Below are positions 8,041 through 18,004 of a stretch of DNA of 50,119 nt, in pieces. The DNA is taken from positions 1 to 50,119 of the forward strand of contig JAGQNA010000006.1 in NCBI GenBank assembly GCA_020428315.1, in the 5' to 3' direction. Within the stretch, counting starts at the first letter, position 1, and every line of letters begins with the position of its first letter. The stretch comes from Candidatus Saccharimonadota bacterium. Lineage in GTDB: Bacteria > Patescibacteriota > Saccharimonadia > Saccharimonadales > Saccharimonadaceae. Position numbers and translations under genes: made by a program. The notes beneath the pieces were generated by a model that had not been told where the DNA came from, made no database searches, and worked only from the letters and a program-made list of their open reading frames with translations.

Positions 8041-9333
8041 ATGAAAACAGCTATTAAATATCTAGACAAGACAAAAGTCGAACTTCTTATATCTCTTGGA
8101 AAGTCCGAATTAGACGATGCCGAGGAGGTAGCACTAACTAAATTAGCCGACGACGTCAAAGCTCCAGGCTTTAGAAAGGGAAAAGTGCCAGTCACTGTCG
8201 CGCGAAAACATATAAATCCCGAAAAACTTATGCAACAAACAATTGATGATGCCCTATCCAAGGCCGTTGCTACTGCTTTTATCAAGGAAGAAATCCAAGT
8301 ACTTGAACGGCCAACTGTAGAGGTGAAAAAATTTGTTCCCCAGCAAGAGCTTGAATTTACTGCAACTGCAACCGTAGTGCCCGAAGTTAAACTTGGCGAT
8401 TACAAAAACTTGAAGGTGGCGAAGGATAAGGTTTCTGTATCTGCCTCAGAGGTTAATGCCGTGGTTGAGCGAATGCGTGACAGCCTGGCTGAAAAAACCG
8501 AGGTTAAGCGTGCTGCAAAGAATGGAGATAGTGTTGAGATAAATTTTGTTGGCAAGAAAGACGGAAAGCCGTTTGACGGGGGTAGTGCAAACGGTCACGT
8601 ACTTGAATTAGGAAGTAATAGCTTTATTCCTGGATTCGAGGAAGGCCTAGTTGGTATGAAGGCTGGTCAGGATAAGGATTTGAAGCTTACCTTCCCAGCT
8701 GATTATCACGTAGACGATCTTGCAGGCGCTGAAGTTGTCTTTGAGACAAAAATTAACAAAGTACTTGAGAAAAACCCTCCTGAATTGAATGATGATTTTG
8801 CTAAAAAAGCTAGTGGCGACCAGAAAATAAGCACAATCAAAATGCTAAAAGATGATATAAAAATTCGGATGACTGAACAAAAGCAACGGGAGACAAATGA
8901 GAAACACAAGGATAAGCTAGTACAAGCTTTAGTTGATAAGAGTGACGTAGTCGCACCACAAGTACTGGTTGATGACCAGATTCAAAATATTGAACAAGAC
9001 ATGCGCCAAAACACAATGTATCGGGGTATTACAATTGAACAGTATATTAAGTCTCAAGGCTACAAGGATGAGAATGATTGGAAGCAAAAAGAGGTACAGC
9101 CGGCAGCAGAACAACGTGTAAAAGCTGGCTTGGTACTATCGAAACTGTCAAAAGAGCTTAAAGTGACAGCCACAGCAGAGGAAAAGCAAGCAAATCTTGA
9201 TAGCTATCGCAATCAGTACGCTAATAATCCAGAGATGACGAAAAGACTGGAAGAGCCTGTAGTCCAGAACGAGATACTGAACCGGCTACTTACAGACAAG
9301 ACTGTTGATAAACTAGTCGAACTCAATAGCTAA
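8041..9333 (+). CDS. tig: Trigger factor (ribosome-associated chaperone and prolyl isomerase)
   Basis: 430 residues with the full trigger-factor layout: the N-terminal ribosome-binding domain carries the L23-docking signature GFRKGKVP (about 39-46), a central FKBP-type PPIase domain spans about 155-240 (DSVEINFVGKKDGKPFDGG, LGSNSFIPGFEEGLVGM), and a long helical C-terminal cradle follows. It binds nascent chains at the ribosome exit. It is transcribed from its own promoter just after hisS, with no room for a Shine-Dalgarno leader. It is followed directly by the CIRCE element and clpP. Confidence 0.96.
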   Translation: MKTAIKYLDKTKVELLISLGKSELDDAEEVALTKLADDVKAPGFRKGKVPVTVARKHINPEKLMQQTIDDALSKAVATAFIKEEIQVLERPTVEVKKFVPQQELEFTATATVVPEVKLGDYKNLKVAKDKVSVSASEVNAVVERMRDSLAEKTEVKRAAKNGDSVEINFVGKKDGKPFDGGSANGHVLELGSNSFIPGFEEGLVGMKAGQDKDLKLTFPADYHVDDLAGAEVVFETKINKVLEKNPPELNDDFAKKASGDQKISTIKMLKDDIKIRMTEQKQRETNEKHKDKLVQALVDKSDVVAPQVLVDDQIQNIEQDMRQNTMYRGITIEQYIKSQGYKDENDWKQKEVQPAAEQRVKAGLVLSKLSKELKVTATAEEKQANLDSYRNQYANNPEMTKRLEEPVVQNEILNRLLTDKTVDKLVELNS

Positions 9334-9335
9334 TA

Positions 9336-9362
9336 CTAGCACTCTCTTGACTAGAGTGCTAA
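9336..9362 (+). promoter_or_regulatory. CIRCE element (HrcA operator) upstream of clpP
   Basis: CTAGCACTC, 9-nt spacer, GAGTGCTAA. This matches the CIRCE consensus TTAGCACTC-N9-GAGTGCTAA in 17 of 18 arm positions, with the exact spacer. The clpP -35 box lies within the spacer, so bound HrcA would block RNA polymerase and heat would relieve it. The hairpin could also help end the tig transcript. Confidence 0.88.
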
Positions 9363-9375
9363 ACAGATGTACAAT
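9347..9375 (+). promoter_or_regulatory. Promoter of clpP
   Basis: TTGACT (9347-9352), 17 bp, TACAAT (9370-9375). The predicted start is at the clpP ATG (9382), giving a leaderless mRNA. The -35 sits inside the CIRCE element. Confidence 0.8.
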
Positions 9376-9381
9376 TAAAGT

Positions 9382-9978
9382 ATGAGTAACTCAAAAAGCT
9401 ACCTAGTCCCAAGTGTAATTGTTAGAGGCAGCGACGGTGAGCGCGCATATGACATTTATAGCAGACTGCTTGAAGAGCGAGTAATATTTTTGGGAGAAGA
9501 TGTCAACGAGCAAACTGCGAATATTATTGTTGCGCAATTATTACATTTGGCTCACGAAGATCCAAGGCAAGATATTAAACTATACATAAATAGTCCCGGT
9601 GGACATGTTTATGACGGTCTGGCAATCTATGACACAATTCAGTTCATAAAGCCAGATGTCCAGACGATTGGCATTGGCTTACAGGCTAGTATGGGTGCAT
9701 TCTTGTTAAGCAGTGGCACAAAGGGTAAACGATTCGCCTTGCCAAATAGTCGTATAATGATTCATCAACCAAGTAGTGGTACCCAAGGCAAAATTTCTGA
9801 TCAAGAAATAACCTTGAAAGAAGGAATATATTTAAAAAAGCTGTTAAACGAAATACTTGCAAAAAATACAGGCCAAAAGCTCTCAAAGGTTGAACAAGAC
9901 GCAGATAGGGACTACTGGATGAGTGCGAGTGAAGCCAAGAAATACGGGCTTATAGATAGGGTAATTGCATCTGCGTAA
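9382..9978 (+). CDS. clpP: ATP-dependent Clp protease proteolytic subunit
   Basis: 198 residues, normal for ClpP. The serine-protease triad is complete: Ser103 in QASMGA, His128 in MIHQP and Asp177 in DRDYWMSA. The substrate-groove segment [16 protein letters not shown] is present. ClpP forms a tetradecameric barrel that degrades proteins unfolded by ClpX or ClpA/C-type ATPases; no such partner gene is in this window. The gene has its own promoter with a CIRCE element, so HrcA-type heat-shock control is predicted. The transcript should begin at or next to the ATG and there is no Shine-Dalgarno sequence. Confidence 0.97.
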   Translation: MSNSKSYLVPSVIVRGSDGERAYDIYSRLLEERVIFLGEDVNEQTANIIVAQLLHLAHEDPRQDIKLYINSPGGHVYDGLAIYDTIQFIKPDVQTIGIGLQASMGAFLLSSGTKGKRFALPNSRIMIHQPSSGTQGKISDQEITLKEGIYLKKLLNEILAKNTGQKLSKVEQDADRDYWMSASEAKKYGLIDRVIASA

Positions 9979-9992
9979 TTTCGATATAGCTC

Positions 9993-10021
9993 TTGACAGT
10001 CAACGATTAAACCCTTACAAT
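9993..10021 (+). promoter_or_regulatory. Promoter of rpoBC
   Basis: A consensus TTGACA (9993-9998), a 17-bp spacer and TACAAT (10016-10021) begin 15 bp after clpP. This is one of the best sigma70-type matches in the window. The leader would be about 135 nt long. Confidence 0.85.
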
Positions 10022-10056
10022 CATTTGTAATGAAGATTGCATAAGATAGGTGAGTT

Positions 10057-10106
10057 ATACACGCACGCTTTTGGCGGGCGTTTTTGCGTGTATGCCTAAG
10101 CTTAGG
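10057..10106 (+). promoter_or_regulatory. Structured leader of rpoBC
   Basis: A perfect 9-bp inverted repeat ATACACGCA (10057-10065) / TGCGTGTAT (10085-10093) encloses a loop with a further CGC/GCG pairing and a TTTTT run. It is followed by the 12-bp palindrome CCTAAGCTTAGG (10095-10106). It lies between the promoter and the rpoB ribosome-binding site. It could be an attenuator or an mRNA stability hairpin; the sequence does not decide between these. Confidence 0.5.
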
Positions 10107-10163
10107 ATAAATTTTCGACGCCGATCGATCAATCTATTAATTAACTAAAGCTAGGAGATGCCC

Positions 10164-13100
10164 GTGGCCACGAGCAAACCATCTACGCAGCGAGTTTTTT
10201 TCACCAAAGACGATACTGCCCTTACACTACCAAATCTAATTTCGCACCAGCACGATAGCTGGCGAGAATTTGTGCAAACTGGTCTCGGTGAGATATTTGC
10301 CGAAGTAAATCCAATAGAGGACTATACCGGTAGTAAACTTGAAATGCGATTTGGCAAATACGAGTTTAGAGATCCGAAAATTACAGAACAAGAGGCTAAA
10401 GAGAATAATCTTACTTACGACGCTTCGCTACATGCGACAGTGGAATTAACAAACAAGGTAACTGGTGAGGTTAAAGAGCAAGAGATATATCTCGGAGATT
10501 ACCCCTGGATGACTGGTCGAGGAACATTTGTTATTAATGGAACAGAGCGAGTTGTAGTTAGCCAGCTAATTCGCAGCGCAGGAGTGTTCTTTACGGCTGA
10601 GAATACCGCCGGGCAGAACTACTACGGAGCTAAGCTTATCCCAGGCCGCGGTGCTTGGCTAGAGTTTGAAACTGCATCGAATGGTGTACTTTATGTTAAG
10701 ATTGATCGTCGTCGAAAATTACCAGTTACAACTTTGATGAGAGCATTAGGATTTGGTAAAACCTCTGAGATAAAGTCTCTCTTTGACTCTGTCGACACAG
10801 GTGATATTCGATACATTGATGCCACTATAGAGAAAGATCCAGCCAAGGGTACAAACGAAGCGTTAATTGAGGTTTATCGTCGATTACGACCAGGCGATCT
10901 GGCTACTGTTGATAATGCACGAAGTATGATTGAACGCATGTTCTTTGATTTTAAGCGTTTTGATTATAGTAGAGTTGGGCGTTATAAGATCAATCAAAGG
11001 CTTGGAATCAATGCAGAGAATACGGCAGAAAATCGTGTTTTCCGAATCGAAGATTTAGTAGCAATTATATCTGAGATTATTCGATTGAATAATTCACAGG
11101 AACCAGCCGATGATATTGACACACTATCAAATCGACGAGTTAAGTTAGTTGGCGAACTAGTTGCAAGACAGTTCCGTGTTGGTATGCTCAGAATGCAACG
11201 AAACGCAATGGACCGTATGAGTATGGTGGATATTGAGAATGTTACTCCAAGTCAACTAATCAATGCACGACCAGTTGTGGCCGCAGTTCGCGAGTTCTTT
11301 GCTAGCAGCCAGCTCTCGCAGCTCATGGATGAAGTCAACCCATTATCTGAGCTATCACATAAACGACGATTGAGCTCAATGGGACCTGGTGGACTGTCCA
11401 GAGAGCGTGCTGGCTTTGATGTTCGAGACGCTCATCCAACCCACTATGGACGATTATGTTCAGTCGAGACACCTGAGGGTGCAAATATCGGGCTAGTACT
11501 CAACATGGCGACATATGCAAGGATAAATGAGTATGGATTCCTCGAAACCCCATATTTGAAAGTAAAAAATGGTAAGGTGACAGATGAGGTTGTATATTTA
11601 GATGCCTCGCAAGAGTCTACCGAAGTTATCGCCGATGCTGGTGCAAAGCTAGACGATAATAACAAATTCGTCGAAACACGTGTTAGTGCACGGAACAATA
11701 TGCTACCTGAGCAAGTAGATGTAGCTGATGTAACCTATATGGATGCAGCAAATAAGCAAATACTGGGCTCGACTGCAAGCCTAGTGCCCTTTATCGAAAA
11801 GAATCGAATTGACCGTAGCTTGACTGGATCGAATATGCAGAAACAAGCTGTTCCGCTTCTGACCCCCCAGTCGCCTGTTGTTGGGACCGGAATTGAAGCT
11901 GAGGTGGCAAAAAATACTTCGCAGCTTGTATTAGCAGAGGCTGACGGTGAGGTTGTACGTGCTGACGCTGAAGCGGTAGAAGTAAAGTATAAAGACGGTA
12001 CAAAGAAATATGAAGTTGTTCACTTTGCAAAAAGTAACGATGATCGTTCCATAAATCAAAAGGTCCGTGTGCTTCGTGGTCAGAAAGTTAAAACAGGCGA
12101 TATTCTTATAGAGGGTGCGTCGATTGCTGAAGGTGAGCTTGCACTTGGTCGAGATCTTACAGTCGCATTCATGCCATGGCAGGGGTATAACATGGATGAC
12201 GCAATTGTTCTTAGTGACAAACTAGTCAAGGATGATTCATTAACTAGTATCAATATTAAGGACTTCAACGTCGAAGTTCGTGAAACAAAACTTGGGCCAG
12301 AGATTGTCACACGAGACATACCGAACGTTAGTGAAGACAGCCTTCGACATCTGGACGAAGAAGGTATTGTACAAATTGGTTCTGAGGTCAAGGCTGGAGA
12401 CGTACTAGTCGGAAAGATTACTCCAAAAGGCGAGCAAGAACTGTCGAGTGAGGAGCGACTGCTGAGGGCGATATTTGGTGAAAAGGCTAAAGATGTCCGC
12501 GATACTTCTCAGCGTATGAACGGTTCAGGCGGTAAGGTTGTTGGTGTAAAGGTGTTTAGTCGTGAAAATGGCCACGAACTCAAAGCTGGCGTATTAATGC
12601 AGATTCAAATATTTGTTGCGCAACTGAGAAAAATTAGTGTCGGTGATAAGCTGGCAGGTCGTCATGGAAACAAGGGTGTTGTCGCACGAATTCTTCCTGA
12701 AGAGGATATGCCGTTTATGGAAGATGGTACTCCAGTAGACGTTGTACTCAACCCTCTCGGCGTACCAAGCCGTATGAATATTGGCCAGATTTTTGAGACT
12801 CACCTAGGTATGGCTGCAAGTATTTTGGGCTACAAGGTGGCGACTCCACCGTTTAACGGTGTACCAGATAGTGTGATTTCGGATGAGCTTGAAAAGGCAG
12901 GCTTAGCCCGTGACGGCAAGAGTCAACTGTTTGATGGGCGGACAGGTGAGCCATTCGAAGAGCGAACTACGGTCGGCGTAATGCATATTATTAAGCTTCA
13001 CCACATGGTAAGCGACAAGATTCACGCTCGTTCGACCGGTCCATACACTATGGTTACTCAGCAGCCACTCGGTGGTAAGGCCCAGAACGGTGGTCAGCGC

Positions 13101-13538
13101 TTCGGAGAGATGGAAGTTTGGGCGCTCGAAGCTTACGGCGCCGCTGCAACTCTCCAGGAAATGCTAACGATTAAGTCGGATGACGTCTATGGTCGAGCAA
13201 AAGCTTATGAGTCTATTATCAAAAATGAACCAATTGTTGGGCCAAAGCTTCCAGAAAGCTTTAACGTCCTAGTAAAAGAGCTTCAGGGTCTTGGCCTACG
13301 TGTTGATTTACTGGATGAGACTGAAGAGGGGCATGAGATTATTGATGCTGAGGAAATTATTGCCAAGAGCTCAAGCTCAGCCGTACCGTCTGGCGTACCG
13401 GTTATTAGAGATGACGATGAGGACCCCGAAACGGTACTTGACGAAGCTGACGAGATCAATCTGACTGAAGAGAACTTAAATATTGAAACTGCAGAAGAGT
13501 TTGCAGACGAAATTACTACAGAAGAGGAGGCAAAATAA
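10164..13538 (+). CDS. rpoB: DNA-directed RNA polymerase subunit beta
   Basis: About 1124 residues with all main beta-subunit regions. The rifampicin pocket around residues 380-420 (SQLSQLMDEVNPLSELSHKR and following) keeps the residues equivalent to E. coli D516, H526 and S531, so target-based resistance is not indicated. Active-site segments GYNMDDAIV and GDKLAGRHGNKG are intact. The C-terminus is extended by an acidic tail. Start: AGGAG (10153-10157) abuts ATG 10158 but is ideally 6 nt from GTG 10164, so I prefer the GTG. Here rpoB follows clpP rather than the common rplJ-rplL pair. The stop shares one base with the rpoC start (TAATG). Confidence 0.97.
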   Translation: MATSKPSTQRVFFTKDDTALTLPNLISHQHDSWREFVQTGLGEIFAEVNPIEDYTGSKLEMRFGKYEFRDPKITEQEAKENNLTYDASLHATVELTNKVTGEVKEQEIYLGDYPWMTGRGTFVINGTERVVVSQLIRSAGVFFTAENTAGQNYYGAKLIPGRGAWLEFETASNGVLYVKIDRRRKLPVTTLMRALGFGKTSEIKSLFDSVDTGDIRYIDATIEKDPAKGTNEALIEVYRRLRPGDLATVDNARSMIERMFFDFKRFDYSRVGRYKINQRLGINAENTAENRVFRIEDLVAIISEIIRLNNSQEPADDIDTLSNRRVKLVGELVARQFRVGMLRMQRNAMDRMSMVDIENVTPSQLINARPVVAAVREFFASSQLSQLMDEVNPLSELSHKRRLSSMGPGGLSRERAGFDVRDAHPTHYGRLCSVETPEGANIGLVLNMATYARINEYGFLETPYLKVKNGKVTDEVVYLDASQESTEVIADAGAKLDDNNKFVETRVSARNNMLPEQVDVADVTYMDAANKQILGSTASLVPFIEKNRIDRSLTGSNMQKQAVPLLTPQSPVVGTGIEAEVAKNTSQLVLAEADGEVVRADAEAVEVKYKDGTKKYEVVHFAKSNDDRSINQKVRVLRGQKVKTGDILIEGASIAEGELALGRDLTVAFMPWQGYNMDDAIVLSDKLVKDDSLTSINIKDFNVEVRETKLGPEIVTRDIPNVSEDSLRHLDEEGIVQIGSEVKAGDVLVGKITPKGEQELSSEERLLRAIFGEKAKDVRDTSQRMNGSGGKVVGVKVFSRENGHELKAGVLMQIQIFVAQLRKISVGDKLAGRHGNKGVVARILPEEDMPFMEDGTPVDVVLNPLGVPSRMNIGQIFETHLGMAASILGYKVATPPFNGVPDSVISDELEKAGLARDGKSQLFDGRTGEPFEERTTVGVMHIIKLHHMVSDKIHARSTGPYTMVTQQPLGGKAQNGGQRFGEMEVWALEAYGAAATLQEMLTIKSDDVYGRAKAYESIIKNEPIVGPKLPESFNVLVKELQGLGLRVDLLDETEEGHEIIDAEEIIAKSSSSAVPSGVPVIRDDDEDPETVLDEADEINLTEENLNIETAEEFADEITTEEEAK

Positions 13539-16500
13539 TGTCACGAGTAGTACAGAATACAGGTATTGCAGACTTTGATGCAGTTAGACTTGCGGTTGCT
13601 AGCCCTGATGATATGCTGAAGTGGAGCCACGGCGAAGTTTTAAAGCCTGAGACTATTAATTATAGGACTCAAAAGCCAGAACGAGACGGACTGTTCTGTG
13701 AAAGAATTTTCGGCCCTGTCAAAGATATTAACCCTCATGACAGTAAGCTAAAGGGTGTTCGCTCTCGCGAAGCGGCAGTTGACAAGAACGGCGAACTGGT
13801 TACTAAAAGTATCGTACGACGTGAACGCATGGGTCACATTAAGTTGGCTTCACCTGTTGCACACATATGGTTTATGCGGGGTACGCCTAGCGCAATGAGT
13901 CTATTGCTTGGTATTACTGTGCGAAATCTTGAGCGTATCGCTTATTTCGCAACATATGTAGTACTAAAGGTTGATGAGGCTAAGCGTGATCAGATGCTTG
14001 CAGATCTTGAAGCAGAGACTGTAGCGGCACGTAGTGCAATAAAACTACGATATGAGAAGGAAGCCGAAGCCGAAGCTGCGAATGTTAAGGAGTTGGCGAA
14101 ACAACAGACTAAAGAACTTGAAGTGCTTGAAGAGTCCTACAATCAAAAGAAAACTCAGCTCGATAGCCTACAGAAAAAGGCATTAATCTCAGAGACTGAC
14201 TTTAGGGACCTGCCGGAGGAATACGAAGAGCTTGTTCAGGTTGGTATGGGTGGCAAAGCCATTAAGGCACTATTGGATGATGTCGATCTTGAAGCTCTTA
14301 TTCAGGAGCTAAGAGAAGAAGTTGAGTCAGCAAAGGGACAGCGTGAAAAGAAGATACTGAAGCGCTTAAAGGTACTTGAGGGTATGCAGTCTGCAGGGAT
14401 AACACCTGGCAGCCTAGCACTAACAATTCTGCCGGTTATTCCACCAGACCTTAGGCCTATGGTTCAGCTAACTGGAGGAAGATTTGCAACAAGTGACCTG
14501 AATGATCTGTATCGACGGGTTATAAATCGTAATAATCGTCTCAAGAAGTTAATCGACCTGAACGCGCCTGAAGTTATTTGTCGCAACGAGATGCGAATGC
14601 TACAAGAGGCGGTTGACGCACTAATTGACAATAGTGCAGCGCGTGGAGGACGAGCTGTTAATGCAACTGGTAATCGACGACGACTAAAGTCAATCTCTGA
14701 TATGTTGAAAGGTAAACAGGGTCGATTTCGTCAGAACCTTCTGGGAAAGCGTGTTGATTACTCCGGTCGTTCAGTAATTGTTGTTGGGCCTAAGCTCAAA
14801 ATCAACCAATGCGGCTTACCTAAGCAGATGGCGCTTGAGCTATTCAAACCATTTGTTATCAGTTGGCTAATCCGTGGGGAGCATGCACACAACATACGCA
14901 GCGCAACTCGTTTGATAGAGACTGGTGATGCACTTGTCTGGGACGCACTAGACTCCGTAATAGAGAACAAATATGTCCTACTAAACCGTGCTCCATCACT
15001 TCACCGTCTATCAATACAGGCGTTCCAGCCAAAGCTGGTTGAAGGTAAGGCCATTCAGCTTCATCCTCTTGTAGCTAATGGCTTCAACGCCGACTATGAC
15101 GGTGACCAGATGGCAGTACACTTGCCATTATCTGATGAGGCACAGGCAGAGGCGCGTGACCTAATGAGTGCAACTAATAACCTATTAAAACCAGCTGACG
15201 GTGCACCTGTGCTTCATATTGGACAAGACGTTGTTCTTGGTAATTACTATCTAACCTACAACAAACCGTCTGCCCAGAGTGATACCAAGCCAAAAGCCTA
15301 TAGCTCAATTTTTGAAGCTGAGATGGCATATGATGAAGGGGCTCTAGAGCTCCAGGCTCCAATTGAAATTTTAATTGACGGCATACGTAGAACTACTACC
15401 TTGGGGCGTGTTTTCTTTAATGATATTCTTCCAAGCGATTTTCCGTACGACGACAATATTCAAACTAAAAAACAGCTTAAGAAAGTCTTAGCACGTATAT
15501 TCCTAAAGTATGGTGCTGAGGAAACAGCAGCAACTGCCGACCGCATGAAGGGTCTTGCGTTTAGATTCGCTACTGTGGCCGCAGTGTCCACCGGTAAAGA
15601 TGACTACCTTAACTTCGATGAAATATCTGAATTAGTTGCTGAAGGTGATGCAAAGACTGCTTTGATTTCTGATCAGTTTGACGAGGGTCTGATTACTGAA
15701 GAAGAGAGGTACGGATTGACAATTGCAGCATGGCGGTCTGTCGATAATAACGTTACAGAGTTCCTCCAAGATAAGCTGGTTGATATGGACACCAGTATCT
15801 CAGTTATGGTAAATTCAGGTGCTCGAGGCGATATATCTAATGTGAAACTTGCCAGTGCAATGATTGGTATTCAAGTTGACGCCTCAAACCGGGAAATTGA
15901 GTTACCGATTCGAAGCTCGTTCAAGCAAGGCCTCTCTAGCCTCGAGGCATTCGTGGCAACACGAGGCGCACGCAAAGGACTTATTGATACCGCCCTGAAG
16001 ACTGCCGACTCAGGCTACTTGACTCGTCGCTTAGTAGATGTTTCACAAGATGTATTTACTGTCGAGGATGAAGCTGGTGACGACGATGGATTTGCAATCT
16101 ACCGAGCCGAGACTGATGATACAATGATTGAATTTGCAAATCGTCTCTACGGTCGCTATACGGCTGAGGATGTTCCAGGCCATGTCGCTAAAGACGTACT
16201 TATTAGTCGTGAGGTCGCTGATGCAATCCAGGCTGATGAATCGATTGACAGTATCAAAATACAATCTATATTATCGACCAAGAATCTTCGTGGCATACCG
16301 CGTAAGAGCTACGGTATTGATATGTCGACTGGTAAGCTAATAGATAATGCTCAACCCGTTGGTGTTATTGCCGCGCAATCAGTTGGTGAGCCAGGTACGC
16401 AATTAACTCTACGTACCTTCCACGCTTCCGGTGTAGCTGGTGGCGACATTACTCAGGGTCTACCTAGGGTTGAAGAATTGTTTGAAGCTCGAGCACCTAA

Positions 16501-17374
16501 GGGACAGGCTTGTATCACTGAAGTTACTGGTCTTGTAGACATCTGGGAAGACGGTAAGAACTTTATTGTTCAGGTTACGCCAGAGTCTGGAAATGTTGAG
16601 AGAATTCCTCTTGAAGGCCGAAAGATGACTGTGAAGGAGGGTAGTGTAGTAAAAGCCGGAGATGTACTTGCTACAGCCGATGAAGAAACTAAACCTCTGG
16701 TTGCACCGTTTGACGGCGTGGTTGAATCAGCAGTAGATACTATAGTGATTGCTGCAAATGCATCAGCACCTGTACGCTACGAAATACCAGGTAGCAGTCA
16801 GCTGGTGATAAAGAAAGGCGACATCGTAACAGCTGGCGACAGACTTACCGTTGGATCGTTGAATCTTCATGACCTGATGCGTCTGAAAGGTGTTGAAGCA
16901 ACACAACGTTATATTATTAATGAGGTGCTTCGAATATACGCAGCACAGGGCCAGGATGTGGCCGACAAGCATCTTGAAATTATTGTTCGCCAGATGACTA
17001 GTCGCGTCCAGATTGAACACGCTGGTGACAGTGAGTTTGTTACTGGAGATATCGTAAGTAAGGCTGCTGTGGTTGATGCAAATAAAGTGATTCTAGCCGC
17101 AGGGGGGGATTTAATCCAGTACAGCCAACTGCTTCTCGGTATTACTAAGGTGAGTATCTGGAGTGATAGTTGGCTATCAGCCGCATCATTCCAGGACACC
17201 ACTCGTGTACTAATAAATGCAGCTACAAATGGACGGGCCGATAAGCTACACGGTCTAAAGGAAAACGTAATAATTGGCCGAAAGATACCAGTTGGTACCG
17301 GAGCTGTCAATCATAATGTTGATATTAGGTCAGTAGAGGATGAAATTTCGAACAGCGCAAGCCTAGTGGCCTAG
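13538..17374 (+). CDS. rpoC: DNA-directed RNA polymerase subunit beta', lacking both zinc-binding sites
   Basis: 1278 residues. The catalytic magnesium loop is NADYDGDQM (517-525), with Tyr in place of the usual Phe. The trigger-loop and bridge regions ([21 protein letters not shown]) are conserved. A coiled-coil-rich clamp segment spans about 150-290. Two features are unusual. At residues 62-90, where most bacteria have the four-Cys N-terminal zinc ribbon, there are no cysteines. At about 842-925 all four Cys of the second zinc site (E. coli C814, C888, C895, C898) are replaced by A, T, P and S, while flanking residues align well. GAGGAGG precedes the ATG, which overlaps the rpoB stop. Confidence 0.97.
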   Translation: MSRVVQNTGIADFDAVRLAVASPDDMLKWSHGEVLKPETINYRTQKPERDGLFCERIFGPVKDINPHDSKLKGVRSREAAVDKNGELVTKSIVRRERMGHIKLASPVAHIWFMRGTPSAMSLLLGITVRNLERIAYFATYVVLKVDEAKRDQMLADLEAETVAARSAIKLRYEKEAEAEAANVKELAKQQTKELEVLEESYNQKKTQLDSLQKKALISETDFRDLPEEYEELVQVGMGGKAIKALLDDVDLEALIQELREEVESAKGQREKKILKRLKVLEGMQSAGITPGSLALTILPVIPPDLRPMVQLTGGRFATSDLNDLYRRVINRNNRLKKLIDLNAPEVICRNEMRMLQEAVDALIDNSAARGGRAVNATGNRRRLKSISDMLKGKQGRFRQNLLGKRVDYSGRSVIVVGPKLKINQCGLPKQMALELFKPFVISWLIRGEHAHNIRSATRLIETGDALVWDALDSVIENKYVLLNRAPSLHRLSIQAFQPKLVEGKAIQLHPLVANGFNADYDGDQMAVHLPLSDEAQAEARDLMSATNNLLKPADGAPVLHIGQDVVLGNYYLTYNKPSAQSDTKPKAYSSIFEAEMAYDEGALELQAPIEILIDGIRRTTTLGRVFFNDILPSDFPYDDNIQTKKQLKKVLARIFLKYGAEETAATADRMKGLAFRFATVAAVSTGKDDYLNFDEISELVAEGDAKTALISDQFDEGLITEEERYGLTIAAWRSVDNNVTEFLQDKLVDMDTSISVMVNSGARGDISNVKLASAMIGIQVDASNREIELPIRSSFKQGLSSLEAFVATRGARKGLIDTALKTADSGYLTRRLVDVSQDVFTVEDEAGDDDGFAIYRAETDDTMIEFANRLYGRYTAEDVPGHVAKDVLISREVADAIQADESIDSIKIQSILSTKNLRGIPRKSYGIDMSTGKLIDNAQPVGVIAAQSVGEPGTQLTLRTFHASGVAGGDITQGLPRVEELFEARAPKGQACITEVTGLVDIWEDGKNFIVQVTPESGNVERIPLEGRKMTVKEGSVVKAGDVLATADEETKPLVAPFDGVVESAVDTIVIAANASAPVRYEIPGSSQLVIKKGDIVTAGDRLTVGSLNLHDLMRLKGVEATQRYIINEVLRIYAAQGQDVADKHLEIIVRQMTSRVQIEHAGDSEFVTGDIVSKAAVVDANKVILAAGGDLIQYSQLLLGITKVSIWSDSWLSAASFQDTTRVLINAATNGRADKLHGLKENVIIGRKIPVGTGAVNHNVDIRSVEDEISNSASLVA

Positions 17375-17379
17375 ATTAT

Positions 17380-17409
17380 ACTGGGGGGTGATCTGTATTG
17401 TCCCCCAGT
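17380..17409 (+). terminator. GC-rich hairpin after rpoC (probable terminator)
   Basis: An 8-bp stem ACTGGGGG/CCCCCAGT begins 6 bp after the rpoC stop. No proper T run follows, so it may be a weak terminator or an mRNA 3'-end stabiliser. Confidence 0.5.
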
Positions 17410-17446
17410 AGATTAGTAGTTTAACCACTATGAGTATATCGGGTGC

Positions 17447-17475
17447 TGGACACTATGATTAGTAGCTGATATAAT
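17447..17475 (+). promoter_or_regulatory. Promoter of the rpsL-rpsG unit
   Basis: TGGACA (17447-17452), 17 bp, TATAAT (17470-17475) with extended TGA. The leader would be about 109 nt. Confidence 0.7.
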
Positions 17476-17536
17476 GTCGTTAAGAGTTTCAAGGCTTGAG
17501 TTTGTGGTAGCTCACTAAACCATGCCAAACATCAAT

Positions 17537-17561
17537 TCAGTATCATTGCTGACGATACTGA
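17537..17561 (+). promoter_or_regulatory. Hairpin in the rpsL leader
   Basis: A perfect 8-bp stem TCAGTATC/GATACTGA with a 9-nt loop lies 12 nt before the AAGGAG of rpsL. It is a candidate site for autogenous control by S7 or S12, by analogy with str operons; this is not shown by the sequence. Confidence 0.4.
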
Positions 17562-17590
17562 TTCATTAGACATAAGGAGAAGCATTTTAG

Positions 17591-18004
17591 ATGCCAACAA
17601 TTAATCAATTAGTTCGAAAACCACGTAAGAACGCTATGAAAAAGGGTAAGTCGCCTGCATTAGGTACTATTCATAATGCACTTAAGACTCGATATTATAA
17701 GCAAGAGGCACCGCTTAAGCGTGGGGTATGCATTAAGGTTACGACAAAAACGCCAAAAAAACCTAATTCAGCACTTCGTAAGGTTGCACGTGTACGCCTA
17801 ACGAACAAGGAAGAAGTATGGGCTTACATTGGCGGAGAAGGCCACAACCTACAAGAGCATGCAGTTGTGCTAGTGCGTGGTGGACGTGTGCCAGACCTTC
17901 CAGGTGTTCGATACCATATAGTGCGTGGAGCATTAGATCTTCAAGGCGTGTCAGACCGAAAACGTGGCCGTAGTAAATACGGCACTAAGAGGGAGAAAAA
18001 ATAA
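17591..18004 (+). CDS. rpsL: 30S ribosomal protein S12
   Basis: 137 residues; the decoding-centre protein uS12. The [11 protein letters not shown] loop (55-64, streptomycin site 1) and [10 protein letters not shown] are conserved. In the second streptomycin loop, [11 protein letters not shown] of E. coli reads [11 protein letters not shown], so Lys88 is replaced by Pro101; the adjacent Asp (site of methylthiolation) is kept. A 13-residue N-terminal insertion relative to E. coli resembles that of Gram-positive S12. AAGGAG precedes the start, and the stop shares a base with rpsG (TAATG). Confidence 0.97.
   Translation: MPTINQLVRKPRKNAMKKGKSPALGTIHNALKTRYYKQEAPLKRGVCIKVTTKTPKKPNSALRKVARVRLTNKEEVWAYIGGEGHNLQEHAVVLVRGGRVPDLPGVRYHIVRGALDLQGVSDRKRGRSKYGTKREKK

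Noticed and set aside
10158-10163. ATG at 10158 as the rpoB start
   Set aside because: The AGGAG site directly touches this ATG, which leaves no spacing; GTG 10164 has the normal distance.
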